NCBI GenBank assembly: GCA_024279425.1
Contig: JAJRRO010000020.1
Span: forward strand, 157,971-221,970
Source of the DNA: Bacteroidota bacterium
Lineage (GTDB): Bacteria > Bacteroidota > Bacteroidia > Flavobacteriales > Flavobacteriaceae
Direction: 5' to 3'
Length of the DNA: 64,000 nucleotides
Part shown: piece by piece, positions 8,746-18,408 of the stretch
Numbering within the stretch: the stretch's first letter is position 1
Layout: each line of letters opens with the position of its first letter
Made by a program: the position numbers and the translations under genes
The notes under the pieces: generated by a model
Told to the model about the DNA's origin: nothing
What the model saw: only the letters and a program-made list of their open reading frames with translations
Databases searched by the model: none

Positions 8746-8779
8746 GTTCAGTTGTGTTTTAATTTTCTTATGTGGATGG

Positions 8780-10225
8780 CTATCCTACGGATCCTTCCAA
8801 ACTGATTTCTAATAATTTTTGGGCCTCAACAGCAAATTCCATCGGCAATTTGTTAAGTACCTCCTTGCTAAATCCGTTTACAATGAGTGCAATGGCCTTT
8901 TCGGTATCAATACCTCTCTGATTGCAATAGAATATTTGTTCCTCGCCTATTTTACTGGTCGTTGCCTCATGTTCTATTTGTGCCGTTTTGTTTTTTACCT
9001 CAATATAGGGAAAGGTATGTGCTCCACATTCATTCCCCATTAAAAGGGAATCGCATTGGGAAAAGTTTCTTGCATTTTCGGCCCGACTGCTTACCTGTAC
9101 CAATCCTCGGTAACTATTTTGGGATTTTCCAGCAGAAATACCTTTGGAAATAATGGTACTTCTGGTGTTTTTGCCTAAATGTACCATTTTGGTTCCGGTA
9201 TCCGCTTGTTGATAATTGTTGGTTACCGCAATGGAGTAAAATTCACCGATTGAATTGTCACCTTTTAAAATACAGGAAGGATATTTCCAAGTAACTGCTG
9301 AGCCAGTTTCTACCTGTGTCCATGAGATTTTTGCATTTTTCTCACAAATCCCTCTTTTGGTAACAAAGTTGAAAACCCCTCCTTTGCCGTTCTTATCACC
9401 AGGGAACCAGTTTTGTACCGTTGAGTATTTTATTTCAGCATCATCCAACGCAATTAACTCTACGACAGCTGCATGCAATTGATTTTCATCGCGGGCCGGT
9501 GCCGTACACCCTTCCAAATAACTCACATAACTTCCCTTATCAGCGATAACCAAGGTTCTTTCAAATTGACCGGTTCCTGCCTGGTTTATCCTAAAATAGG
9601 TGGATAGCTCCATTGGACATCGTACTCCTTTTGGAATATAACAGAAAGATCCATCTGAGAATACCGCAGAATTTAATGCAGCATAAAAATTATCCTTTTG
9701 TGGCACCACCGAGCCCATATATTTCTGGACCAGTTCAGAATGCTCTTTTATAGCCTCTGAAATAGAACAAAAAATAATTCCCTTTTCTGCCAAAGTCTTT
9801 TTAAAAGTAGTGGCAACAGAAACAGAATCCATTACAATATCCACTGCGACTCCCGCCAATTTCTTTTGCTCATCCAACGAAATACCCAGTTTCTTGAAGG
9901 TGTCCAATAACTCAGGATCCACCTCATCCAAACTATCATATTTTGGTTTGCTGTTCGGTGCAGAGTAATAAGATATCGCCTGGAAATCTGGTTTTTGATA
10001 CGTAACGTTGGCCCACTCAGGCTCCTCCATTTCTTTCCAAGCTTTAAAAGCTTTCAAACGCCAATCGGTCATCCAACCTGGTTCTTCTTTCCTTTTGGAA
10101 ATAGCGACTACAATATCCTCATTTAACCCCGCGGGGAAGGTATCCGATTCAATATCGGTATAGAAACCATATTCATACTCCTTGGTTTCGAGTTCTTTTT
10201 TTAATTCCTCTTCAGTATATGCCAT
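8780..10225 (-). CDS. sufB: Fe-S cluster assembly protein SufB
   Basis: A 481-residue scaffold protein where the nascent cluster is built. Family marks include [34 protein letters not shown], and the C-terminal [18 protein letters not shown] and [14 protein letters not shown]. The conserved Cys in EGCTAP and the Cys/Glu/His set proposed for sulfur transfer are present. It follows the sufA-like gene by 64 bases and begins the core scaffold genes. Confidence 0.97.
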   Translation of the reverse strand: MAYTEEELKKELETKEYEYGFYTDIESDTFPAGLNEDIVVAISKRKEEPGWMTDWRLKAFKAWKEMEEPEWANVTYQKPDFQAISYYSAPNSKPKYDSLDEVDPELLDTFKKLGISLDEQKKLAGVAVDIVMDSVSVATTFKKTLAEKGIIFCSISEAIKEHSELVQKYMGSVVPQKDNFYAALNSAVFSDGSFCYIPKGVRCPMELSTYFRINQAGTGQFERTLVIADKGSYVSYLEGCTAPARDENQLHAAVVELIALDDAEIKYSTVQNWFPGDKNGKGGVFNFVTKRGICEKNAKISWTQVETGSAVTWKYPSCILKGDNSIGEFYSIAVTNNYQQADTGTKMVHLGKNTRSTIISKGISAGKSQNSYRGLVQVSSRAENARNFSQCDSLLMGNECGAHTFPYIEVKNKTAQIEHEATTSKIGEEQIFYCNQRGIDTEKAIALIVNGFSKEVLNKLPMEFAVEAQKLLEISLEGSVG

Positions 10226-10289
10226 TCTTTCAATTAATCAATTTGAAGGTTATTTAATTTAAAAATCAAGTAATCCTTAAATTTTCAAA

Positions 10290-10619
10290 TTATAGTGAAA
10301 AGCTTTCACCACACCCACAAGTACGTTGGGCATTGGGATTGTTAAACACAAACCCTTTTCCGTTAAGTCCGCCTGAATATTCCAATACGGTTCCTACGAG
10401 ATACAAAAAACTTTTTTTATCTACTATGATCCTCACCGAATTGTCCTCAAAAACCTTATCGGTTTCCCCTACTTTATCGTCAAAATCCAATTCATAAGAC
10501 AACCCACTGCATCCTCCGCTTTTGACCCCTACGCGTACATAGTCCTTGGAAGCATCAAAACCTTCCTCGGTCATGAGACTAATGACCCTTTTTTTAGCTG
10601 TTTCTGAAACTTGTATCAT
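10290..10619 (-). CDS. HesB/IscA-type Fe-S carrier (SufA/ErpA class)
   Basis: A 109-residue A-type carrier that shuttles Fe-S clusters to target proteins. The three ligand cysteines are at Cys37 (SGGCSGL), Cys101 and Cys103 (TCGCGESF), spaced as in IscA, SufA and ErpA. It is the first gene of the suf operon, with a clear promoter directly upstream. The A-type subfamilies are hard to separate by eye; position favours a SufA role. Confidence 0.94.
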   Translation of the reverse strand: MIQVSETAKKRVISLMTEEGFDASKDYVRVGVKSGGCSGLSYELDFDDKVGETDKVFEDNSVRIIVDKKSFLYLVGTVLEYSGGLNGKGFVFNNPNAQRTCGCGESFSL

Positions 10620-10645
10620 TATTTGTTATGATTCTAAATAGTTTA

Positions 10646-10675
10646 CAAATATAAGTTATAAGTGGGGTTCTGCAA
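10646..10675 (-). promoter_or_regulatory. Promoter of the suf operon
   Basis: On the minus strand TTG (10673-10675), a 19-base spacer and TATATTTG (10646-10653), an exact Bacteroidota consensus. The -7 box ends 26 bases before the first start codon. I see no obvious dyad for an Fe-S or iron regulator overlapping it. Confidence 0.75.
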
Positions 10676-10795
10676 CTATAACTAACATTATTATAACGTA
10701 TATATGAATAAGATTTCTTTATGGAAAGAATAGCAATAAGCAAACATCTAGACACTTCAACGCCGTTTAGTGTGACAAAAATAATGCGCTCAAGG

Positions 10796-12145
10796 CTATT
10801 TTATTTTTATAACAACTAAATCAGACAGCCCTTTATTTTGAAGGTCCGGAAAATCTGAACTTGCACTCTCGCCGACAACTACTATACTTTTATCCCCATT
10901 TTCAAGAACATCAAAGCCATAGTCCAAATCAGCGCCACCAAAGGTTTGCTGCCAAATTAATACCCCATTGGCATCGGTCTTGATGACCCATAAATCGTTT
11001 TCACCCGAATTGGACGTTGCATCAATATCAAAGCTTTTAGAATTACCTGCAATAATGTAACCGCCGTCCTGACTTGTGTTTAGCCCTCGGGCATCGTCAA
11101 ACCGGGTGCCACCATAGGTTTTTTCCCAAATAAGGTCACCATGATCATCAATTTTGATCAACCAAACATCTGACTCGCCATTATTCGTCGAAATATCGGC
11201 ATCATCACTAAAGGTATTCCCTGTCACTACATAAGCGTTATCTGTAGTTTTGGCAATATCATATGAAATTTCGATACCTGAACCTCCAAAAGAGTGTTCC
11301 CAAACAAACTCTCCAGTTGCCGTTAATTTTACGACCCAAAAATCATAACTTCCTTTTGTGTCCCTAATATCAAAATCGTCACTTTCTGAAAAGCCGGCCA
11401 TTACGAATCCTCCATCGTCGGCCTGAACCACCGCATGTGCCCTATCATTATTTGTTCCCCCAAAATACTTCCTCCATTGTATGTGGCCTTTGGCGTCTAT
11501 TTTTGTTCCCCAAAACTCGCCAACACCATGTCGGGTCAAATAGTTTCCTTTTTCGGTATAACCATCGGCCCGGGCTGAGGTTATATCCAAAAAACCAATA
11601 AAAAAGAACCCCCCATCTTGGGTTTGAATGATATCATAAGAATGGTCATGTCCAGAAAATCCAAAACTCTGCTCCCATTCAATGTTTCCGGAAGCGTCCA
11701 ATTTCAGAATCCAATTATCGTGAAAGCCTTCATTATTACTTCCATCACCATCGTCACTCATGGCATAGCCTGTCAACACATATCCCCCATCATCGGTTTG
11801 GGCCAAAGATTGGCCTTTATCATCCTTACTTCCACCATAAGTCCTATTCCATTGTAGATTGCCCTCGGCATCTAATTTCAATAACCAATAATCATTAACA
11901 TTGGTGTCCTTATCCAAAATATCACCGTCAACACTATTGGTATAACCAAAAACTGCATAACCCCCATCTGAGGTTGAAATAATGGCTTGGGCCGTTTCCT
12001 CTCCAGAACCCCCAAAATTCTTGACCCATTCCACTTCGCCTAAAAATTCAAATTTCTCCTCAGGGATTGGAATAAATCCATTTTCACCGTCTAGAGAGCA
12101 CCCCAAAAAACCCAGAAGAACAAAAGCCAATAGCATGCTTCGCAT
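10796..12145 (-). CDS. Lipoprotein with repeated GG-[ST]-DGGY propeller-like units
   Basis: A 449-residue exported lipoprotein (lipobox LGFLGC, Cys16). The mature part is built of about seven repeats of near 50 residues, each with a DGGY or DGGF turn, a GYT/GYS/GNS strand, a DxWxxKLD strand and a WxxxFGG turn. Such repeats form a beta-propeller-like fold in many Bacteroidota surface lipoproteins with no enzyme assigned. Its start overlaps the stop of the upstream gene in a TAATG arrangement (12143-12147), so the two are translationally coupled. Confidence 0.85.
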   Translation of the reverse strand: MRSMLLAFVLLGFLGCSLDGENGFIPIPEEKFEFLGEVEWVKNFGGSGEETAQAIISTSDGGYAVFGYTNSVDGDILDKDTNVNDYWLLKLDAEGNLQWNRTYGGSKDDKGQSLAQTDDGGYVLTGYAMSDDGDGSNNEGFHDNWILKLDASGNIEWEQSFGFSGHDHSYDIIQTQDGGFFFIGFLDITSARADGYTEKGNYLTRHGVGEFWGTKIDAKGHIQWRKYFGGTNNDRAHAVVQADDGGFVMAGFSESDDFDIRDTKGSYDFWVVKLTATGEFVWEHSFGGSGIEISYDIAKTTDNAYVVTGNTFSDDADISTNNGESDVWLIKIDDHGDLIWEKTYGGTRFDDARGLNTSQDGGYIIAGNSKSFDIDATSNSGENDLWVIKTDANGVLIWQQTFGGADLDYGFDVLENGDKSIVVVGESASSDFPDLQNKGLSDLVVIKIK

Positions 12146-13383
12146 TACTCCGATTTTTTAATTACGAACAATCCAGAATTAATATCGCTTACCACAATTT
12201 TTCCGCTTGTGAAATATGGATAAACACTCCATACTCCATCAAACCCAGCACTATTGCTAGAGGGAAATGAATCAAAAAAGCCTTCCTCGGAAATATTTTT
12301 ATTTGCTATATCGGAAATATTCAATATCCGAACCCCAGCTCGGTAATTCGCCAAAAAATATTGATTGCCCTTCACATAACCGTTATGGTCAATGGCGGTA
12401 GTTTCTCCAGTATACGAAGTATGCAAAACAGGATTATCCAAGTCAATTAGATCAAAAACCAAAGTACGGGAATCGAATCCAAAATTAACTTCATCCAATT
12501 CATCACCCAAAATATAGTAACGCTGATCCTCTGTAAACCACCCTTGATGGGTATAGGCAATATTATCATATCCAAAAGTGGTTATCCCAACGGGGTTATC
12601 CTTGTCTGTGACATTTGCGATGGCCACTTGGTTTTCATTGGCCCCTATAAATATCTCTTGCCCAGTATAATCGGTATCTGGCCCAGTATACGTTATCACC
12701 TGGGCATCATGGGTATACCCATTTGCATTATAACCTCCTGCACCAACAGGATTACCGGGGTCTTGAACATTGATGAAATGTACCCCCCCATTAAAGACAT
12801 CATCCCGAGCGGTGCCAACGGGGTAGGCAAAACCTGTTAATTCGTTTATAACAATATTATGGGCATTTCCAAAACCAGTATAATGGGCATCGGCATCAAA
12901 GGTAAGAGGTGCGTTGGTTACGTTTCTCAGTCGGGTCAAATCAAAAACCTGCATACCATGGTTGTCAGCCTCCGAAACGATGAAAGCATGGTTTTGATAT
13001 ACTTTGATATCTCTCCAAGAACTTGACATTGTGGCGGTTGGCAGTTTTCCCACGTAAATAAGGTTTTCGGTATCTGAAATGTCTACAAAAGCGGTGGCAT
13101 TATCCAAGCCCATTAAGGCATATTCCTTGTCCGTTGTGGAATCTGTCCACCCCCAAATATCATTTCCTGAAGAAGCTCCAAAATCAGATAGAGAAATTCT
13201 TCCCAATAAATCATACCCATCGCATGGAAAGATTCCTGCCATACCATTCTCACAAGGCGTAAATCTTAAAGGACCTTCAACATCTATTTGATCGTTGTTC
13301 GAGTTGCCATTGTCATCATTATTCGAACAGCCGGTTAAAATAAGTATACAGATGAATAAGGGGTAAAACTTATTCTTAATCAT
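12145..13383 (-). CDS. Choice-of-anchor B family lipoprotein (LVIVD-type repeats)
   Basis: A lipoprotein of 412 residues when started at 13383 (a start nine codons upstream is also possible). Lipobox is LILTGC. After a low-complexity N/D/G linker the protein shows repeats such as FVDISDTENLIYVGKLP and FDLIDLDNP, typical of the choice-of-anchor B family, a predicted beta-propeller exported in Bacteroidota and other marine bacteria. Function is unknown. It is the first gene of a two-gene operon with the repeat lipoprotein downstream. The upstream region to 13649 is shared with a divergent oxidoreductase gene and contains a CCCTG/CAGGG hairpin near 13432-13463. Confidence 0.85.
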   Translation of the reverse strand: MIKNKFYPLFICILILTGCSNNDDNGNSNNDQIDVEGPLRFTPCENGMAGIFPCDGYDLLGRISLSDFGASSGNDIWGWTDSTTDKEYALMGLDNATAFVDISDTENLIYVGKLPTATMSSSWRDIKVYQNHAFIVSEADNHGMQVFDLTRLRNVTNAPLTFDADAHYTGFGNAHNIVINELTGFAYPVGTARDDVFNGGVHFINVQDPGNPVGAGGYNANGYTHDAQVITYTGPDTDYTGQEIFIGANENQVAIANVTDKDNPVGITTFGYDNIAYTHQGWFTEDQRYYILGDELDEVNFGFDSRTLVFDLIDLDNPVLHTSYTGETTAIDHNGYVKGNQYFLANYRAGVRILNISDIANKNISEEGFFDSFPSSNSAGFDGVWSVYPYFTSGKIVVSDINSGLFVIKKSE

Positions 13384-13649
13384 AGCAGTAATCTTGGTTC
13401 TTTTAGTCATAAAGATAAGATTAATATGTAATCCCTGTATTTTTTGAATACGTCATATGCAGGGAGTCCAGAGAAAAAGGCCGATGCCTGTAGAAATTTA
13501 GCCCATATGCATTAAATATTTACCCTTGTTTTGAATTTTATTAAAATAATCAAGATCAACCAAGAATGAAACGAATTTTCATTTGGTCATTCTTGAATAA
13601 TTCAACTATATTAAACGAAAATTTCAAAAACCAAAATTTTCAGAAAGTT

Positions 13650-15107
13650 ATGTCCAAAAAAAATAAGCCTGCCATTGGCAGTAAATCGCGAAGGGAATTT
13701 GTAAAAGGTGCCGGATTGGCATCGGCAGCATTTATGATAGTACCAAGACATGTGTTGGGAGGTCCGGGCTTTGTTCCCCCTAGCGACAAACTCAATATTG
13801 CCGGTATCGGCGCAGGCGGAAAAGGCACAAGTGATATTGCCTCCTTTGCCGAAAGTCCCAATGTGAATATCGTTTCCCTTTGTGACGTTGATGACAGACA
13901 GGCTATCAAGTCAAGGGAATCTTTCCCAAAGGCTAGCTATTATCATGACTTTAGAAAAATGCTGGACAAAGAAAAGGACAACATTGATGCCGTCTCCGTA
14001 TCAACACCAGATCACAATCATGCAGTGGCCGCCTATTCCGCTATGCAAATGGGTAAACATGTATATGTACAAAAACCACTTACCCACGATATTTGGGAAG
14101 CGAGAATGTTGACTGAAGCAGCAAAGAAATATAAGGTGGTTACCCAAATGGGGAATCAAGGGGGCTCTGGAGATGGAGTTCGAAAGATGAAAGAAATTTA
14201 TGATACAGGTATCATAGGTGATGTGCATACGGTAAAATGCTGGACCAATCGTGCCATTTGGCCCCAAGCATTGGAAACACTTACTAAAAAGCATAGGACT
14301 CCAAAAGGATTGAACTGGGATTTATGGCTGGGCACTGCAGAGATGCGGGACTATAACGATGCTTACCTCCCATTTGATTGGAGAGGATGGTCTGACTTTG
14401 GTACAGGAGCACTTGGTGATATGGCCTGTCACATAATGGATCCCGTTTATAGAATTCTTCCTATTCTATATCCAAACCAAGTAGAATGTAGTATTTCGGA
14501 TGCCTTTAAAGGCAAATTTGCATCTGCTGACTATCCGAAAAGTTTTCCGAATTCAAGCAAAATCCATTTAAAGTACCCAAGAACGGATGGAAAAGGTTCT
14601 ATAAAAGTTACTTGGATGGACGGTGGTCTTAGACCTGAACGCCCTGAGGAGCTAGGTGATGACGAGGCGTTTGGAAACTGGGACGGCGGTGTACTTTTCA
14701 TTGGAACAAAAGGTAAATTATTGGCCGATTGTTACGGTGATAACCCAAGGTTGCTTCCTTTGACATTAAACGAACAGTTCGAAGTCGAAGAAACCATAGC
14801 TCGTGTACCAGAAGGACATTATTTACAGTGGGTAAATGCGTGTATGGCAGGATATGGAAATGCAGAAACCAGCTCTTCGTTCGATTATGCAGGTCCGTTT
14901 ACAGAAAGTATCCTTATTGGTAATCTTGCCTTGAAAGCCTATTTTGAAGTAGATCCAAATGCCAAGGACTCAGGTTTCTGGGGCGACTCAAAATATCATG
15001 GAAGAAAGCGTTTGCTATGGGATGCTGAAAATATGAAGATAACCAACTTTGAACCTGCCAACAAGTATGTTAAACGTGCATATAGAGATGGGTATTCAAT
15101 GGGATAA
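13650..15107 (+). CDS. Gfo/Idh/MocA family oxidoreductase with Tat signal
   Basis: A 485-residue exported NAD(P)-dependent oxidoreductase. The start at 13650 gives a Tat-type signal (SRREFVKGAGL, then a hydrophobic stretch to about residue 35); the in-frame ATG at 13566 adds an unlikely tail. The Rossmann motif is GIGAGGKG, followed by CDVDD, the STPDHNH strand and the catalytic-region motif VQKPL. Family members act on sugars, inositols or glycosides, often as part of polysaccharide use; the substrate cannot be told. It is monocistronic, with a strong hairpin at 15155-15189 after it. Confidence 0.9.
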   Translation: MSKKNKPAIGSKSRREFVKGAGLASAAFMIVPRHVLGGPGFVPPSDKLNIAGIGAGGKGTSDIASFAESPNVNIVSLCDVDDRQAIKSRESFPKASYYHDFRKMLDKEKDNIDAVSVSTPDHNHAVAAYSAMQMGKHVYVQKPLTHDIWEARMLTEAAKKYKVVTQMGNQGGSGDGVRKMKEIYDTGIIGDVHTVKCWTNRAIWPQALETLTKKHRTPKGLNWDLWLGTAEMRDYNDAYLPFDWRGWSDFGTGALGDMACHIMDPVYRILPILYPNQVECSISDAFKGKFASADYPKSFPNSSKIHLKYPRTDGKGSIKVTWMDGGLRPERPEELGDDEAFGNWDGGVLFIGTKGKLLADCYGDNPRLLPLTLNEQFEVEETIARVPEGHYLQWVNACMAGYGNAETSSSFDYAGPFTESILIGNLALKAYFEVDPNAKDSGFWGDSKYHGRKRLLWDAENMKITNFEPANKYVKRAYRDGYSMG

Positions 15108-15154
15108 AACACATGTCTAAGAATTTTAGGCATTTTTTCTGTCAAATACCAGTT

Positions 15155-15189
15155 AAAGTTGGTGTCCAGATCTTCAGGGCACCAACTTT
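15155..15189 (+). terminator. Hairpin after the oxidoreductase gene
   Basis: Perfect 10-base stem AAAGTTGGTG/CACCAACTTT with a 15-base loop, followed by a loose T-rich tail. Terminator-like, though the T tract is broken. Confidence 0.55.
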
Positions 15190-15301
15190 GCTTATTTTAA
15201 CACTCCCCCAAAAAATTGAGCTGCAGAAATGGATAGCGAAAGGCTATCATTAATTTACATCCAAAAGTCCAAGTATTGGATTTACTGCGTATTTTTGCAG
15301 G

Positions 15302-16354
15302 ATGCTAGAAAACAAAAATCAAGAGAAAACAGATTTGGAATCCTTGGGTGAATTTGGGTTGATAGACCATTTGACCCAGAACTTTTCCCTAACCCAAAAA
15401 TCAACTTTGAAAGGCATTGGTGATGATGCGGCCGTGCTCGATTTCAAAGGAAAGAAAACAGTTGTTTCCACTGACCTTCTGATTGAAGGTGTGCATTTTG
15501 ACCTTAGCTATATGCCCCTAAAACATTTGGGCTATAAAGCTGTTATAGTAAACCTTTCAGATATCTATGCCATGAATGCCAAGGCTACCCAGATTACGGT
15601 TTCCCTAGCAGTTTCAAATCGTTTTTCATTGGAAGCTTTGGAAGAACTCTATGAAGGAATTGCACTGGCAACAAAAATGTACGCTGTTGATTTGGTGGGT
15701 GGTGACACCACCTCATCAACCACAGGAATGATCATTAGTATTACTGCCCTAGGTGAAGCCAACACCAACGAAATTGTATATCGTGGCGGAGCCAATGCTA
15801 ATGATTTACTGGTAGTAACCGGCGATTTAGGCGGTTCCTATATGGGATTGCAAGTATTGGAACGCGAGAAGGAAGTGTTTAAAGTGAACCCCAACAGCCA
15901 ACCCGATCTTGAGGCCTATTCCTATATTGTAGAGCGCCAATTAAAACCCGAAGCTCGAAAAGATGTTTTTGAACTCTTAAACCAATTAGGGGTACACCCG
16001 ACCTCAATGATCGATATTAGCGACGGACTTTCTTCCGAAATTTTGCATTTGTGTAAACAGAGCAAGGTCGGTTGTAATTTGTTCGAAGATAAAATTCCGA
16101 TGGATCCAACAGTAATTTCTGCTTGCGAGGAATTTAAAATGGACAGTACTTTGGTAGCTTTAAGTGGTGGTGAGGACTATGAGCTTCTGTTCACTATTGA
16201 CCAAAAAGAATTCCCGAAAATAAAGGGCAATCCTAACTTAACTGTCGTGGGGCATATGACAGCTGAGAACGAAGGTGCACACTTAATTTCCAGGAATAAC
16301 TCTAAAATTCCGTTAACCGCTCAGGGCTGGAATTCATTTGCCAAGCATAATTAG
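15302..16354 (+). CDS. thiL: Thiamine-monophosphate kinase ThiL
   Basis: A 350-residue enzyme that phosphorylates thiamine monophosphate to the cofactor thiamine diphosphate. Motifs are GIGDDAAV, STDLLIEGVHF, VNLSDIYAMNA, GGDTTSS, MIDISDGL and GGEDYELLF, the standard ThiL order of Mg-ATP and substrate loops. A TATTTTTG box ends only five bases before the ATG, which would give a nearly leaderless message, but no TTG lies at the right distance. The stop overlaps by 4 bases the stop of the convergent gene 16351-16569. Confidence 0.96.
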   Translation: MLENKNQEKTDLESLGEFGLIDHLTQNFSLTQKSTLKGIGDDAAVLDFKGKKTVVSTDLLIEGVHFDLSYMPLKHLGYKAVIVNLSDIYAMNAKATQITVSLAVSNRFSLEALEELYEGIALATKMYAVDLVGGDTTSSTTGMIISITALGEANTNEIVYRGGANANDLLVVTGDLGGSYMGLQVLEREKEVFKVNPNSQPDLEAYSYIVERQLKPEARKDVFELLNQLGVHPTSMIDISDGLSSEILHLCKQSKVGCNLFEDKIPMDPTVISACEEFKMDSTLVALSGGEDYELLFTIDQKEFPKIKGNPNLTVVGHMTAENEGAHLISRNNSKIPLTAQGWNSFAKHN

Positions 16355-16569
16355 GCTGCGTAATCCGCAGTTCTATGTCTTCTTTGATATATATTTTGCA
16401 AGGTCTCGTTTATATCCTGTAATTCTGGGGTTAAAACAGAGAGGTTACCGCTTGCATCCGTGGTAACTTGATTGCTACAATGTATACATTTGTACTCTTT
16501 GATGTGTTGGGTGACTTTTTTAGAGACCGAGTAGTGGTGTCCAAAAATACTGCATATAACTTTCTTCAT
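16351..16569 (-). CDS. Small conserved protein with CxxC (DUF1660-like)
   Basis: A 72-residue soluble protein starting MKKVICSIFGHHYSVSK; the longer frame upstream has no likeness to a protein. One CxxC pair (KCIHC) with an earlier Cys-x5-His stretch (CSIFGHH) suggests a small zinc-binding or ribbon fold. The form (CSIFGH near the N-terminus, EYKCIHC in the middle, LTPELQDIN near the end) resembles small flavobacterial proteins loosely assigned to DUF1660. Function is unknown. It converges on thiL with a 4-base overlap. Confidence 0.65.
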   Translation of the reverse strand: MKKVICSIFGHHYSVSKKVTQHIKEYKCIHCSNQVTTDASGNLSVLTPELQDINETLQNIYQRRHRTADYAA

Positions 16570-16829
16570 TATGTAGGTTTTAGGCATGCATTTATTAAGA
16601 TTTGGGAGCCAAACAAATGCAAAAAATTGGGGTTCGGTATACTTTAAAAAAAGCTTTGTGAAACGCTTTATTCTACAACGCTGACTTACTACTTTTATTG
16701 GGACTGACCTAAGATTTAATTCATAAATTCGTTGAACTACCCTAAATTCGATAAACGGTAGGTTTATTGCCGTCAAATACGCTATTCGCCAATACCATTT
16801 TATCTTATCTTACCTCTAAATAACCGACC

Positions 16830-18122
16830 ATGAATAAAACCAAGGAAACCTTAGTAATTGCCTTTGCCCTTTTCTCACTTTTCTTTGGTGCTGGTAATCT
16901 GATTCTACCCCCACAATTGGGTTTTAAATCTGGCGATTTTTGGTGGCTTGTAACTTTGGGGTTTTGTTTGTCAGCCGTCTTTATTCCTATTCTTGGAATT
17001 CTGGCGCATGCCAAATTACAAGGTACCATCTTCGATTTTGGCAAAAAGGTATCCCCGACTTTTGCTTTGGTGTATTCCTTTATCGTATATGGCATATCCA
17101 TAACCCTACCCGCACCACGGACGGCATCGGTTACGCATGAAATTGCCATACAGCCTTTTTTAGACACTCCTTATGCACTAACAAGTATTATTTATTTTGT
17201 CCTGGTATTTATCTTTGTAATGAACCGTTCTAAGATCCTAAGCATTATTGGCAAAATATTGACCCCCGCAATTATCATTATCCTTCTCCTGATTATAGGT
17301 ATAACCACTTTTTCATTTGACCTTATTTTTGGTGAAACGGTTTTTGAAAATCCCTTTACCGATGGAATTCTTGAAGGGTACCAAACCTTTGATGCCATCG
17401 GTGCCGTTGTCGTTGGTGGCGTCATTATTATCTCGATCAATCTTAAAATGAAGGATGCCTCCTATACGAGTAAAAAAACAATGATCCGCCAGGCGGGTTG
17501 GTTGGCCGGACTAGGACTGTTTTTAATCTATGCAGGACTCATAATTACGGGAGCCTTAATGCACGATGAATTCGAAAGCGATATTTCAAGGACAGCTTTA
17601 TTAAACGGAATCAGCATTAGGACCTTGGGAAATACCGCAAATCTGTTTTTAAGCATCTTGGTGGGCTTGGCCTGTTTTACCACGGCCGTTGGTATTATTA
17701 CAGGTACGGCCGATTTTATGAAGTACAAGTTTGGAGATTCCCAAAAAGCCTATACCCTAACAGCAATTATTGGCTGCGTACTAGGCGTTGTTATGGGACA
17801 ATTTAATGTGGATTACATTATCGCCGTGGCTTTACCTGCCTTGATGTTTATTTATCCCATAACCATTGCACTGATATTGTTGAACGTTGCTCCTGAAAAA
17901 TGGGCTTCGCCTTTAGTCTTTAAGACTGTAGTCGGTGTGACCATCCTCTTTAGTATTCCCGACTTTTTGAACAGTGTAGGCCTTGGTAATGCCATTGCAC
18001 CTTTTACCACTTGGATTCCGTTGCAGGCTGCTACCATGGGGTGGGTTTTGCCTGCTTTGATGGCTTTCGTGGTGAGCAATAGCGTATTGAAGAGGCAACA
18101 TGCGTTTTCCGCGAAAAAATAA
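16830..18122 (+). CDS. brnQ: Branched-chain amino acid:cation symporter BrnQ (LIVCS family)
   Basis: A 430-residue inner-membrane transporter with about twelve hydrophobic helices. The N-terminal motif ALFSLFFGAGNLILPPQLG is diagnostic for the LIVCS family, which imports leucine, isoleucine and valine with sodium or protons. Length is standard. It stands alone, with 260 bases upstream and 286 downstream free of intact genes. Confidence 0.94.
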   Translation: MNKTKETLVIAFALFSLFFGAGNLILPPQLGFKSGDFWWLVTLGFCLSAVFIPILGILAHAKLQGTIFDFGKKVSPTFALVYSFIVYGISITLPAPRTASVTHEIAIQPFLDTPYALTSIIYFVLVFIFVMNRSKILSIIGKILTPAIIIILLLIIGITTFSFDLIFGETVFENPFTDGILEGYQTFDAIGAVVVGGVIIISINLKMKDASYTSKKTMIRQAGWLAGLGLFLIYAGLIITGALMHDEFESDISRTALLNGISIRTLGNTANLFLSILVGLACFTTAVGIITGTADFMKYKFGDSQKAYTLTAIIGCVLGVVMGQFNVDYIIAVALPALMFIYPITIALILLNVAPEKWASPLVFKTVVGVTILFSIPDFLNSVGLGNAIAPFTTWIPLQAATMGWVLPALMAFVVSNSVLKRQHAFSAKK

Positions 18123-18276
18123 TACCTTTATTTTTAAGTGTATATTCGTTTATAAACGTAGCCCATTTTGAAAAATGAATATCATGAGTATCCCTGTTAC
18201 CCTTATTGCCAGTAGTAATAAATTACAATTGAAAGGGAAATTGCCCTTATAGATATCAACACGAAATTGAAGTAAA

Positions 18277-18327
18277 ATGACAACTGTAAACACCTATTTA
18301 ACTTTCAACGGAAATTCAACTTGCTAG
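18277..18327 (+). pseudogene. Remnant of a PhnB-like VOC gene (first 13 codons)
   Basis: The 16-residue frame MTTVNTYLTFNGNSTC matches for 13 residues the start of PhnB-like VOC proteins (T-V-x-x-Y-L-x-F-x-G-N). The rest of the gene is absent; after GN the text turns to an unrelated sequence and a stop. I read it as the leftover of a deleted gene in the gap between brnQ and the DNA repair gene. A chance match is possible given the short length. Confidence 0.4.
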
Positions 18328-18408
18328 TTGTCTTTTCATTATTTCCGAACAAAGTATAAGACCTAATCGATACTGAACAAAGAAAAATATCAACCGTAAA
18401 ACTTTAAT

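Noticed and set aside
8501..8812. Plus-strand frame opposite sufC
   Set aside because: Antisense shadow of the SufC Walker A region; no start signals.
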